NCBI GenBank assembly: GCA_002348045.1
Contig: DDYO01000057.1
Span: 1-28,602, forward strand
Reading direction: 5' to 3'
DNA: 28,602 nucleotides
DNA from: Anaerolineales bacterium UBA2232
Lineage (GTDB): Bacteria; Chloroflexota; Anaerolineae; UBA2200
The notes under the pieces were generated by a model. The model did no database searches, was not told the origin of the DNA, and saw nothing but the letters and a program-made list of their open reading frames with translations. Shown piece by piece: positions 8,509 through 15,876 of the stretch; positions within the stretch are counted from its first letter, which is position 1, and every line of letters starts with the position of its first letter. The translations under genes and the position numbers were made by a program.

Positions 8509-8539
8509 GGGAGGGAGGCCTTCTACAGGCTTCCCTCTC
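8509..8539 (+). terminator. Intercistronic hairpin between the DUF937-like and protease genes
   Basis: A 13-pair stem (8509-8521 with 8527-8539, two of them G-U pairs) closes a 5-base loop. The sequence after it (TTGATTG) is only mildly T-rich. It could act as a partial terminator or an RNA processing/stability element that sets different levels of the two proteins. Confidence 0.5.
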
Positions 8540-8569
8540 CTTGATTGATCGCATCAGGAGGTCCTGTTT

Positions 8570-10102
8570 ATGAGCACCAAAATGCCCACTATGTCGAATC
8601 TGCCCAGCCGAGCGATGCTGGAAAAAGCCATGCGCGCGGTGGTCCAGGTGGTGGCCTTGCGCCAGGGATTCCTGGGTAGCTATTCGCCGGCATGGACGGG
8701 GTCTGGCACCATCGTGGACCCTTCAGGGATTGTCGTGACCAACTGCCATGTGGCCAACCCGAGGGCGATGGGCATGTCGGCACCGCCAGCGGATCGCCTG
8801 GGCATCGCCATCACCGAGCGTTCGGATCAGCCGCCGGTGCTCACCTACTTTGCCCAGGTAGTCGCCCAGTCACCGGAATTGGACCTGGCGGTGCTGCGTA
8901 TTGTGAGCACGCTGGACGGCAAAGCGCTCTCAAATCCCAGGCTGCCTGCTGTGCCCTTGGGCGACTCGGACGAGCTGGAGTTAGGCGACGCCATGGCGAT
9001 CCTGGGCTATCCGGGCATTGGCGGGGAGACCATTACCCTCACCATGGGCACGGTCTCAGGTTTTTCGCGAGAGGCGGCACTGAAAGCAGCGCGAGCGTGG
9101 ATCAAGACCGATGCCACGATTGCGGGCGGCAACAGCGGCGGTTGCGCGGTCAACTCTGACGGGGAATTGGTGGGAGTGCCAACCCAGGCGGCTGCTGGCA
9201 GCGGGGTAACCCCTGTGGATGCCAGGCCAGTGGTGGATACGAACCGTGATGGCCGGATCGATGAGCGTGACACGCCGATGGCTATTGGCGGCTTTATCAA
9301 TGGCCTGCGTCCGGTAAACCTCGCCAAGGCAGTGCTCCAGCAGGCGGGGATTCGCGTGGCCGGGTCGCAGGCGGTCGCTGGGGCGTCTGCGCAAGTTGCG
9401 CCGGTATTCCCGGCTCCTGGCAGCCCTGGGGGTGGATTCGGACAACCTTCGTTCTCAACCCTGGTGTTCAGTAGCCAGGTCAGCAAGGACGGCCGCCCGA
9501 TAAATCCGGCGGCGCTGCTGCCAGCGGGTGGTCAGCAGCTTTTCGCGACCTTTGACTACTCTGGGATGAACAACGATCTGATGTGGGGACAGGCATGGGC
9601 GGTTGATGGCAAGACCATCCTGCAGCGGGAGGATCGCTGGGAAGGCGGCACGCGCGGGCGCCGAACCCTGGCCCTGAACAACAGCGCTGGCCTGCCCAAT
9701 GGTGACTATCATCTGGTGCTGACCATAGGCAGACAGGTGGTAGCTGAGGGAAGCGTCGTCATTGGAAAGAAAGCGGAGGACACCGACAGCCAGGTGTCCG
9801 GACAAATCGTCGATGCCCGTACCCGTCGCGGGATCGCCGGGGCGCTGGTCATTGCCCTCCGCCCGGGAGTGCGCACGCAGGACTTTGTCGCGCAGCAGAA
9901 GCGAGAGATGGCTTACACCTCGGCACGTACCGACGCCAACGGGCGTTTTGCCCTGGAGCAGCAATTGCCCAAGGGGCAGGCCTACGGTTTGGTGGTGGTG
10001 GCAAAAAAGTACGAGGACCTGGCGATTGACAGTGCCTTGCGCGTGGGCGCCAGCGCCCCCGAAAACGTGCAGTTGGATGCGATTCCGCTACAGCCTGAGT
10101 AG
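8570..10102 (+). CDS. Trypsin-like serine protease (S1/HtrA-type fold) with EF-hand-like loop and C-terminal carboxypeptidase-regulatory-like domain
   Basis: A chymotrypsin-fold protease of 510 residues. The catalytic triad is visible as TNCHV (His60), SPELDLAVL (Asp105) and AGGNSGG (Ser189). The order and spacing match HtrA-like S1 proteases, but no PDZ domain is seen. A DTNRDGRIDERD loop (residues 223-234) has the acidic spacing of an EF-hand/dockerin calcium site. Residues 300-400 form a beta-rich region, and SGQIVDARTRRGIAGALV (about 407 on) opens a carboxypeptidase-regulatory-like beta-sandwich. There is no N-terminal signal peptide or membrane segment, which is odd for a protease with domains of extracellular type. 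AGGAGGT lies 7 bases before the ATG. It follows the DUF937-like gene and may act on it or with it; its substrate is unknown. Confidence 0.82.
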   Translation: MSTKMPTMSNLPSRAMLEKAMRAVVQVVALRQGFLGSYSPAWTGSGTIVDPSGIVVTNCHVANPRAMGMSAPPADRLGIAITERSDQPPVLTYFAQVVAQSPELDLAVLRIVSTLDGKALSNPRLPAVPLGDSDELELGDAMAILGYPGIGGETITLTMGTVSGFSREAALKAARAWIKTDATIAGGNSGGCAVNSDGELVGVPTQAAAGSGVTPVDARPVVDTNRDGRIDERDTPMAIGGFINGLRPVNLAKAVLQQAGIRVAGSQAVAGASAQVAPVFPAPGSPGGGFGQPSFSTLVFSSQVSKDGRPINPAALLPAGGQQLFATFDYSGMNNDLMWGQAWAVDGKTILQREDRWEGGTRGRRTLALNNSAGLPNGDYHLVLTIGRQVVAEGSVVIGKKAEDTDSQVSGQIVDARTRRGIAGALVIALRPGVRTQDFVAQQKREMAYTSARTDANGRFALEQQLPKGQAYGLVVVAKKYEDLAIDSALRVGASAPENVQLDAIPLQPE

Positions 10103-10120
10103 GCGATCCCGCCTCACCTA

Positions 10121-10168
10121 GAGACACAAGGGCACCCCGTCGGTAGACGGGGTGCCCTTTGCTGTCTC
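10121..10168. terminator. Long hairpin at a convergent gene junction (bidirectional terminator-like)
   Basis: A perfect 14-pair stem (10128-10141 with 10146-10159) encloses a GGTA loop. The flanking GAGACA and TGTCTC add six more pairs across a small internal loop. There is no U-tract on either strand beyond short T runs. It sits just past the protease stop and faces the convergent small-protein gene, so it may stop transcription from both sides. Confidence 0.65.
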
Positions 10169-10257
10169 GATCATGAACCAGGAACCTCTATCCACAGCCC
10201 AGGCTGCTTTGGGTTGGGGGGCGTGTGGAATGGAAGTCGTGCGGGCGCGGTCTGCCC

Positions 10258-10683
10258 CTACCCTCCGAAGCTCCCACCACTCTTGATGTCAGGGCTGTCG
10301 GTCCGATCGTTATCCTTACGGGTTGTATAGCCACCCTCGTCCTGCTGGGTGCTTTCCCAAGTGCCGCCCGATGCGGTCCTCCGTGGCGAGTCGCCGACTC
10401 GGGGCCCACCGCCGATGCTGCCACCGCTGCCGACGTCGGGGTGATCATAGGAGCGTCGCTCCACTTGGCCGCCGATCGTCGCGCCACTGTCGATCTTGGG
10501 ATCGTCGTATGCCCGTCCGCCATTCATTCCGCCGATGGAACCACCACTATCGTACTTGGGCGAGTCGTACGTTCCAGCTGGCTTATCCTTGCGCCCGGCG
10601 AGATAGCGGAGGATCAGGAACACGATCAGGGCTCCGACGAGCAGGATGGCTCCTAGACAAAGGGTGCCGACCAACTCTATCAT
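10258..10683 (-). CDS. Single-span membrane protein with repeated SGGSIGG motifs, function unknown
   Basis: I do not recognise a family. The 141-residue protein begins with one transmembrane helix (about residues 4-28) followed by RKDK, suggesting an N-out, C-in single span. The rest is hydrophilic and probably disordered. It carries four copies of a 14-residue motif: YDSPKYDSGGSIGG, YDDPKIDSGATIGG, YDHPDVGSGGSIGG and TDSPDIKSGGSFGG. The first three start exactly 20 residues apart (39, 59, 79) and the last is at 128. I chose the ATG at 10683, with AAGGGGG 7 bases upstream, over an adjacent GTG at 10686. It lies 12 bases behind the next gene upstream (10696-11166), so the two are probably one transcript. 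The Tyr/Ser-rich motifs could be interaction or phosphorylation sites, but this is a guess. Confidence 0.6.
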   Translation of the reverse strand: MIELVGTLCLGAILLVGALIVFLILRYLAGRKDKPAGTYDSPKYDSGGSIGGMNGGRAYDDPKIDSGATIGGQVERRSYDHPDVGSGGSIGGGPRVGDSPRRTASGGTWESTQQDEGGYTTRKDNDRTDSPDIKSGGSFGG

Positions 10684-10695
10684 CACAGCACCCCC

Positions 10696-11166
10696 TTACT
10701 GGACTTTGAACTTGGCTGTGCTCACCGGATTGCCGTTGACGTAGATGCGGCATTCATAGTCACCCTTGCGGAGCACACCAATGCTCTTGGGCTCGATGTG
10801 AAACTCGATGTAGGTGTCGGTATAGGTCCGGTCAGCAGTGAGGACCGGTGTATCCTCGAACGGCTCACCCTGGTACACCCAGCGGGCAAAGAACGTCGTT
10901 CCTGCGTCGATGCGCTTGGCCTGCACCACGCAGTAAATGATGTCTTCCGAGTCATTGAAGGTGGTGGTGATGCCGATGGGAGCATTCCTGTCACCGATGC
11001 CCCTAGCCATGACCGGTTGGCCCAAATCCGCCCCAGCAACGATGGGAGCATTGTCTGTCTGCCTTTGAGCGAGAGGGTTGCTGCACTGGCTGCAGATGCA
11101 GCCCACACCGACAATCAGAACGAGCAACGACACGATCAGGATTACCGAGCGTTTACGACTGGACAC
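10696..11166 (-). CDS. Small secreted or membrane-anchored protein with Cys-rich segment, function unknown
   Basis: I do not recognise the family with certainty. The 156-residue protein has a basic start, a hydrophobic segment (residues 8-22) and then CICSQC (Cys23, Cys25, Cys28), consistent with an anchor or lipoprotein-type signal; no classical lipobox is clear. The remainder reads as a small beta-sandwich exported domain ending in GDYECRIYVNGNPVSTAKF. Phrases such as GDYECRIYVNG suggest an immunoglobulin-like fold seen in other bacterial surface proteins. Translation starts at GTG 11166, with AGGAGGT 8 bases upstream. It is the first gene of a two-gene unit with the repeat-bearing membrane protein. 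Confidence 0.6.
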   Translation of the reverse strand: MSSRKRSVILIVSLLVLIVGVGCICSQCSNPLAQRQTDNAPIVAGADLGQPVMARGIGDRNAPIGITTTFNDSEDIIYCVVQAKRIDAGTTFFARWVYQGEPFEDTPVLTADRTYTDTYIEFHIEPKSIGVLRKGDYECRIYVNGNPVSTAKFKVQ

Positions 11167-11628
11167 GATTCAACACCTCCTTGACTGAGCCAATGTTGCC
11201 TGCATGCATGAATGCCAGAAACGACCAACGCTGCCGCGGCGGAGCTGTCGTAACCCCGAAGCCGGCCCACGGCGGTGGATTCCGGCCTGCCGCCGCACTT
11301 GAGCTGAGCCCGCGTTTCCGACCCACCTATTCTCCAACACACCCTTGTTCATGGGCTGGCCTTCCCGGATCCTTTGAGGAGTCCCCCGGTGGGTCTGTGG
11401 GGTGCCAGCGAGAGTCGCCGATCCGACACAACCATCATAGCAGCCTCTGAATGGCTCGCCGTCGGGATAAGGATTGATCTTGAGCTACACAAATGGAGAC
11501 CGTTTCGTGGCGGTCTCGGCTGGCTTTCGTTGGTGTGGCCTGCGACTTGAGTCGTAGACGATATCGTCGAAAGAAGGCAAAGGTCCGGGGCTGTGCGCTG
11601 GGCATTGAGTTGTCTCACGCCTGGTGCA
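11167..11628. other. Intergenic region downstream of ccmD, no gene recognised
   Basis: The region of about 460 bases lies between the end of the ccm operon and the next leftward gene. It holds a small inverted repeat (GAGACCG 11496-11502 with CGGTCTC 11511-11517, 8-base loop) and a 12-base palindrome GACGATATCGTC (11557-11568). Neither has a T-run that would make a convincing terminator. A TATGAT box reads on the minus strand near 11440 without a matching -35. Open frames here lack protein-like composition. Confidence 0.4.
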
Positions 11629-11772
11629 CTATTCGGATTGGTTGCGTGAATCCAGAGCCGTGCGCAGGGTGCGCAGCTCTTCCTCCAGCCGCTGCAGTCG
11701 CGCAGACATGGTGAATACGAAGCCGAAGGTAACGGCCCAGAAGACAACATATGCTGCTGCTAGATAGGGCAT
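11629..11772 (-). CDS. ccmD: Heme exporter protein CcmD (small membrane protein)
   Basis: A 47-residue protein that begins MPYLAAAYVVFWAVTFGF, giving one transmembrane helix, followed by a charged helix RLQRLEEELRTLR. This is the size, topology and charge pattern of CcmD, which holds the CcmABC complex to heme-loaded CcmE and helps release holo-CcmE. It starts 2 bases after the ccmC stop codon, with the ribosome site GAGGAGGG lying inside the end of ccmC. Sequence conservation in CcmD is low, so position as the last gene of the operon is an important part of the evidence. It is easily missed because of its length. Confidence 0.8.
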   Translation of the reverse strand: MPYLAAAYVVFWAVTFGFVFTMSARLQRLEEELRTLRTALDSRNQSE

Positions 11773-11774
11773 CT

Positions 11775-12473
11775 CTAACCCTCCTCGTTGTCGAAAGCCC
11801 GACGCTTGAGCTCTGCCAATCGTTCATTGAGCTCAGCGAGCCGCACCCGCAGGATCAGCAGTGCCAGGTACAGCACGGTAAAGGCGAACAGGCAGAACAA
11901 GAACACCGCCAGCATGCGTGGGCTGAGCGCCGCGCCGCGCCGGTCAAAGACGACAGGATGGAGGCGCTGCCACACGCGTACCGACAGGAACGTAAAGGGC
12001 ACGCTCGAAAAGGCCAGGATGCCGTACACCGCTGCGAACCGAGCGCGCTGCTCTTCATCCTCCACGAAGGAGCGAAGGACAAAGTACGCCAGGTAGACCA
12101 GCAAGAGAACGGTGACCAGCACCAGTCGCGGCTCCTGCGCCCAGGGCCACCAGGCGTTCCAGGTCGGTTTGGCCCAGATGGAGCCGGTGATGATGGCCAT
12201 GGTGGTGAACACCAGACCGATCTCCGCGGATGCCGCGCCCAACATATCCCAGAACACCTGCCGCCGGCCGAGATAGGTGACCCCGGCCAGCAGGGTAACA
12301 AAGAAGGCGAGGAACCCAATCCAGGCCGACGACACGTGAAAGTAAAAGACTCTCTGCACATCGCCCATGGTGGCCTCTGTGGGCGCGTACAGGAAGACGA
12401 GGCTCAACGCCACCATCATGGTGATCGCGCTGAGCAGGTTCAGCACAAAGCTTGCTCGCGAGGTCATTCGCAT
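11775..12473 (-). CDS. ccmC: Cytochrome c biogenesis protein CcmC
   Basis: An integral membrane heme-handling protein that presents heme on the outer face of the membrane and loads it on CcmE. The 232-residue sequence has about six hydrophobic segments. The tryptophan-rich motif is WNAWWPWAQEPR (Trp105, 108, 109 and 111), with flanking histidines FYFHVSSAW (His46) and RLHPVV (His172) placed as the axial heme ligands of the family. Canonical CcmC has WGTWWxWDxRLT; here AQEPR replaces DxRLT, a moderate departure. The ATG at 12473 has AGGAGG 7 bases upstream. The gene follows ccmB by 24 bases. Confidence 0.93.
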   Translation of the reverse strand: MRMTSRASFVLNLLSAITMMVALSLVFLYAPTEATMGDVQRVFYFHVSSAWIGFLAFFVTLLAGVTYLGRRQVFWDMLGAASAEIGLVFTTMAIITGSIWAKPTWNAWWPWAQEPRLVLVTVLLLVYLAYFVLRSFVEDEEQRARFAAVYGILAFSSVPFTFLSVRVWQRLHPVVFDRRGAALSPRMLAVFLFCLFAFTVLYLALLILRVRLAELNERLAELKRRAFDNEEG

Positions 12474-12497
12474 CCTTACTCCTCCTGGGTCGCGCGG

Positions 12498-13169
12498 TCA
12501 GCTTTCGACAACATAATCGAAGGTGAGATAGCATACTGCCAGGAAGATGACATCGAATCCCGCCAGGTAGCTGAGCCAGATGGACAGGTCTGCCCAGGGG
12601 AGTCCGTCCAAGACCCCTGCCGTTGCCTTGACGGCCGAAATGACTACCGGGAGCAGCACGGGGAACAACAGAACCGGCAAGAGCACCTCCCGGGCGCGAG
12701 TGTTCACAGCAACGGTGGAAAGCAGTGTGCCAGCCGCCGCAATGCCCACAGTGCCCAACACCACCACCAGCAATAGCAATGGCTGCAAGAGACCCAAGTT
12801 AAAGACCGCGGTAAAGATGGGCAGGAGCAAGGTTTCGACCACCAGCATAAAGACCAGGTTCCCAGCGAACTTGGCGAAATAGATGGTGCTGCGCTCCATG
12901 GGAGCCAGAAGCAGTCCCTGCAGGCGGCCATCTTCCACCTCTGCAGCCATCGCATGGTTCAATTGCAGGACTCCGGCGAAGACAAATGTAACCCAGAGCG
13001 CTCCGGGCGCGACCGCGTTCAAACTGTCTACCCGCAGGTCAAATCCAAAGCTGAAGATGACCACCATCAGAAGGGCGAACACACAGGTGGCGCTCAGGAC
13101 CTGCCTGGTGCGCAGCTCGGCGCGGAGGTCTTTCCACAGGATGGCCAAAACCTGGCGCCCTGGGCTCAC
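12498..13169 (-). CDS. ccmB: Heme exporter permease CcmB
   Basis: The membrane subunit of the CcmAB ABC transporter, which supplies ATP-driven release of holo-CcmE in System I cytochrome c maturation. The 223-residue protein has six hydrophobic segments and the family stretches LWKDLRAELRTRQ near the N-terminus and EVEDGRLQGLLLAPMERS after the second segment. The gene starts with GTG and overlaps the ccmA stop by 4 bases (GTGA), which indicates translational coupling with its ATPase partner. Confidence 0.93.
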   Translation of the reverse strand: MSPGRQVLAILWKDLRAELRTRQVLSATCVFALLMVVIFSFGFDLRVDSLNAVAPGALWVTFVFAGVLQLNHAMAAEVEDGRLQGLLLAPMERSTIYFAKFAGNLVFMLVVETLLLPIFTAVFNLGLLQPLLLLVVVLGTVGIAAAGTLLSTVAVNTRAREVLLPVLLFPVLLPVVISAVKATAGVLDGLPWADLSIWLSYLAGFDVIFLAVCYLTFDYVVES

Positions 13170-13891
13170 GGTTGTACCCCGTTTAGGGGAGTCCCTGTCG
13201 GCACCAAACGCTGGTAGATGGCGGTCAGGTTGGTCAGGTCGAGGCCGGCGCTGGGCGCACTGTGTACCAGGCGACCGCGGGCCAGGATTGCGATGCGATC
13301 GGAAAGCCTCAGGCCCTGATCCAAGCTGTGGGTGCTAATGACGACCGTATGACCGGCCCGGTGCATGTTGTTCAACGTATCGGTCAGAATCGCGACCGCT
13401 TGCTGGTCGAGGCCGGTGTAGGGCTCGTCAAGCAGCAGGATCATGGGTCGGTGCAATATGGCCCGCGCCAGGGAAGCCCGCTGCACCATACCGCGCGATA
13501 GAAAACGGACAAGGTCATGCCGACGGTCGGCAAGCACGAGGGTGTTGAGGAGTTGGTCAACGCGGACCTCCAGCGATTCGACTCCGTAGAGGCGACCAAA
13601 GAAGCGGAGATTCTCCTCCACAGTGAGGTCGCCGTAAAGCAGGGATTGGTGTGAAAGGAAGCCGATGTGGCGACGAACTTCGGGACCAGCATCGGTGAGG
13701 TTCATGCCATTGATCCGGATGCTGCCGGTGCTCGGCTTTAGCAACGTGGCCAGGACGCGCAAGAGGGTAGTCTTCCCTGCGCCGTTGGGACCCAGCAGAG
13801 CGACGATCTCGCCTGTGCCAATGTCGAGGTCAATGTTCCGCAGAGCATGCTGGTGACCGAAGGTTTTGGTCAGGCCGCGAATCTCGATCAT
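13166..13891 (-). CDS. ccmA: Heme exporter ATP-binding protein CcmA
   Basis: The ATPase of the CcmABCD complex. It shows a Walker A motif GPNGAGKT, an ABC signature read as LSRGMVQRASLARAI (LSxGMxQR is typical of CcmA), Walker B MILLLDEP and the switch histidine in STHS. The frame is open upstream to 13981 inside ccmF, but the ATG at 13891 gives the family N-terminus MIEIRGLTKTFG. It begins 5 bases after the ccmF stop. The resulting 241 residues are slightly longer than the usual 200-220. The upstream ribosome site is weak, suggesting coupling to ccmF translation. Confidence 0.92.
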   Translation of the reverse strand: MIEIRGLTKTFGHQHALRNIDLDIGTGEIVALLGPNGAGKTTLLRVLATLLKPSTGSIRINGMNLTDAGPEVRRHIGFLSHQSLLYGDLTVEENLRFFGRLYGVESLEVRVDQLLNTLVLADRRHDLVRFLSRGMVQRASLARAILHRPMILLLDEPYTGLDQQAVAILTDTLNNMHRAGHTVVISTHSLDQGLRLSDRIAILARGRLVHSAPSAGLDLTNLTAIYQRLVPTGTPLNGVQP

Positions 13892-13896
13892 TGGCT

Positions 13897-15873
13897 CTAG
13901 CCGGTCACGTGTCTGTTTGGAGAGGGCGATGCCACCATCAAGCCCCCTACCAGAAGAACCGCGCCTCCGATCCAGATCCAACTGACCAGTGGGTTGAGGG
14001 CCAGGTGAAAGCTCGCCAGACCGGACCGGTCAAGCCCTGCCAGGACCACATAGACATCGTCCTTCACGGTGCTGTGAATGGCGACTTCGGACACCCACGG
14101 ATTGGCCAGAACCCAGTGGTCGTTTCTCTCGGGGACAAGCACCGCAAGGCGCTTCGTACCCTGGAGCACAGCAACCGTCGCGGCGTAACGTACTTTGCTC
14201 TGGTAGCTCACCGGCTGGGCGTTGACCGTTTCGATGCTATAGTCCTCATAGTGGATGGTATAAGGACCCAATTGCGTGGCGTCGCCTGGTCGGAGGGCGA
14301 TAAGCCGCTCGGTCTTGAAAGCGGATGATCCCGTGATGCCCAGGGTGATGAGCACGATGCCCAAGTGCGCCACATAAGCACCGTAACGCCTGGGGGCAGC
14401 GGCAGCGAGGTGGAGGACGGCCAACATCGGGTGCTCGGCACGTGATCTCAGCCGGGCACCAACGTCTGACGCAGCCAACATGGCTATCGACATTGTCACA
14501 AAAGCGCACGCAGCAATTGCCAGCAGAGGTACGGGCTCGGTGACTCCCACAACCAGGCTCAGGATCACTCCTCCCAGCGCACCAAAGGCCGACCATCTGA
14601 GGTTGCGAGCCGTAGTCGTGGAAGCCCGCTGCCAGGCCAGGGTTGGACAAATGCCCATCAGCACCACGACGGCCAACAGCAAGGGCCCTACTGCCCGCTG
14701 GTAGAACGACGCGCTGAGACTGATGACCGCGCCACTAACGGCCTGAGACACGGCGGGGAAGGCTGTTCCCAGAAGAACCAGCAGGGCTGCCCCGCAGAAT
14801 AACAGGTTGACCAGGAAGAACATCCCTTCGCGGGAGAACAGATCGTCCAGCTCGTGATCCTCAGCGAGTTCCGTGCGCCGTACGTAGCTCAGCACCAAGG
14901 TGGCAGCGAGTGCACACGCCATTCCGCCCAACAGAAAGTAGGCCACCGGTTGGATGGCGGTGGCAAAGCCGTGCAGGTCCGATACGATGATGCCACCGCG
15001 GGTGACCAGGGTCGCAAAGAGGCAGAAGACAAAGGGCAAGGTTGCTAACCATACGTTCCACACGCGGTGCATGCCGCGCCGTTCCTCGATGATGGTCGAA
15101 TGCAGGAAAGCGGTGCCCAGAAGCCAGGGGATAAGGGACGCGTTTTCCACTGGATCCCACGCCCAGTAGCCGCCCCAGCCCAGTTCTACATAAGACCACC
15201 ACCCACCGATCAAAATACCAGCGGACAACGCGGACCAGGCCAGCACGCTCCATCGTCGACAGGTGGCTACCCAGAGCCCCGCTTTCTCGCGGCTGAACAG
15301 AGCAGCCAGGGCAAACGCAAAAGGTACGGTGTAAGCCGCATAGCCCAGGAAGAGGACCGGAGGGTGAATTACCATGCCCGGATTCTCCAGCAGTGGAGAC
15401 ATGCCCAGTCCCTCGGGCGGTCGGGCTGGGAACAGCGAGAAAGGGTCGTGGGTGCTAACGAGGATCAGGACGAAGAACACCTCGGTCAGCGCCAACACAC
15501 CGACCAGGTAAGGCCAACTGCGAGATGTGCGGGGTTGGCTGCTTACCACTGCCAGGGCTAGTAGGGTGACGAGCCAGAACCAGAGGAGAAATGATCCCTC
15601 TTGCCCTGCCCAGAACGCGGAGAGGGTATAGAGAAGAGGCAGACGTGTACTGGTGTACTGATAGACGTACGCCACCTGAAAATCCCGTAACAAGAGCAGG
15701 AAGAAAAGCAGCAAGGTTGCCATCGTTGCCAGACCCGTCACCACGGCCATCGCGATGTGGGCGCGGCGCAGAAAGCGCTCGCCCGTCCGACGCAGCGACA
15801 TCGCAGCGGTGACAGCAGCGCCGATCGCCACGAACAACGAGAGCCAGAGCGCCAATGACCCCAGGACTGCCAT
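13897..15873 (-). CDS. ccmF: Heme lyase component CcmF
   Basis: The large membrane protein that receives heme from CcmE and attaches it to apocytochrome CxxCH motifs. It has 658 residues and many hydrophobic helices. The tryptophan-rich heme motif is WGGYWAWDPVENAS (about 233-246). Conserved histidines are NPGMVIHPP (His170) and FLHST (His258). A C-terminal soluble domain, about residues 510-625, precedes a last helix. Since no ccmH or ccmI is adjacent, CcmF may work alone or with genes elsewhere. It starts 3 bases after the ccmE stop. Confidence 0.95.
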   Translation of the reverse strand: MAVLGSLALWLSLFVAIGAAVTAAMSLRRTGERFLRRAHIAMAVVTGLATMATLLLFFLLLLRDFQVAYVYQYTSTRLPLLYTLSAFWAGQEGSFLLWFWLVTLLALAVVSSQPRTSRSWPYLVGVLALTEVFFVLILVSTHDPFSLFPARPPEGLGMSPLLENPGMVIHPPVLFLGYAAYTVPFAFALAALFSREKAGLWVATCRRWSVLAWSALSAGILIGGWWSYVELGWGGYWAWDPVENASLIPWLLGTAFLHSTIIEERRGMHRVWNVWLATLPFVFCLFATLVTRGGIIVSDLHGFATAIQPVAYFLLGGMACALAATLVLSYVRRTELAEDHELDDLFSREGMFFLVNLLFCGAALLVLLGTAFPAVSQAVSGAVISLSASFYQRAVGPLLLAVVVLMGICPTLAWQRASTTTARNLRWSAFGALGGVILSLVVGVTEPVPLLAIAACAFVTMSIAMLAASDVGARLRSRAEHPMLAVLHLAAAAPRRYGAYVAHLGIVLITLGITGSSAFKTERLIALRPGDATQLGPYTIHYEDYSIETVNAQPVSYQSKVRYAATVAVLQGTKRLAVLVPERNDHWVLANPWVSEVAIHSTVKDDVYVVLAGLDRSGLASFHLALNPLVSWIWIGGAVLLVGGLMVASPSPNRHVTG

Positions 15874-15876
15874 AAG

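Noticed and set aside
11496..11517. Inverted repeat GAGACCG/CGGTCTC downstream of ccmD
   Set aside because: The 7-pair stem has an 8-base loop and no T-run on either strand; too weak to call a terminator.
11751..12776. A 341-codon plus-strand frame across ccmC and ccmB
   Set aside because: It is the shadow of two membrane-protein genes. Its Gln/His/Arg-rich translation is what antisense of hydrophobic codons gives.
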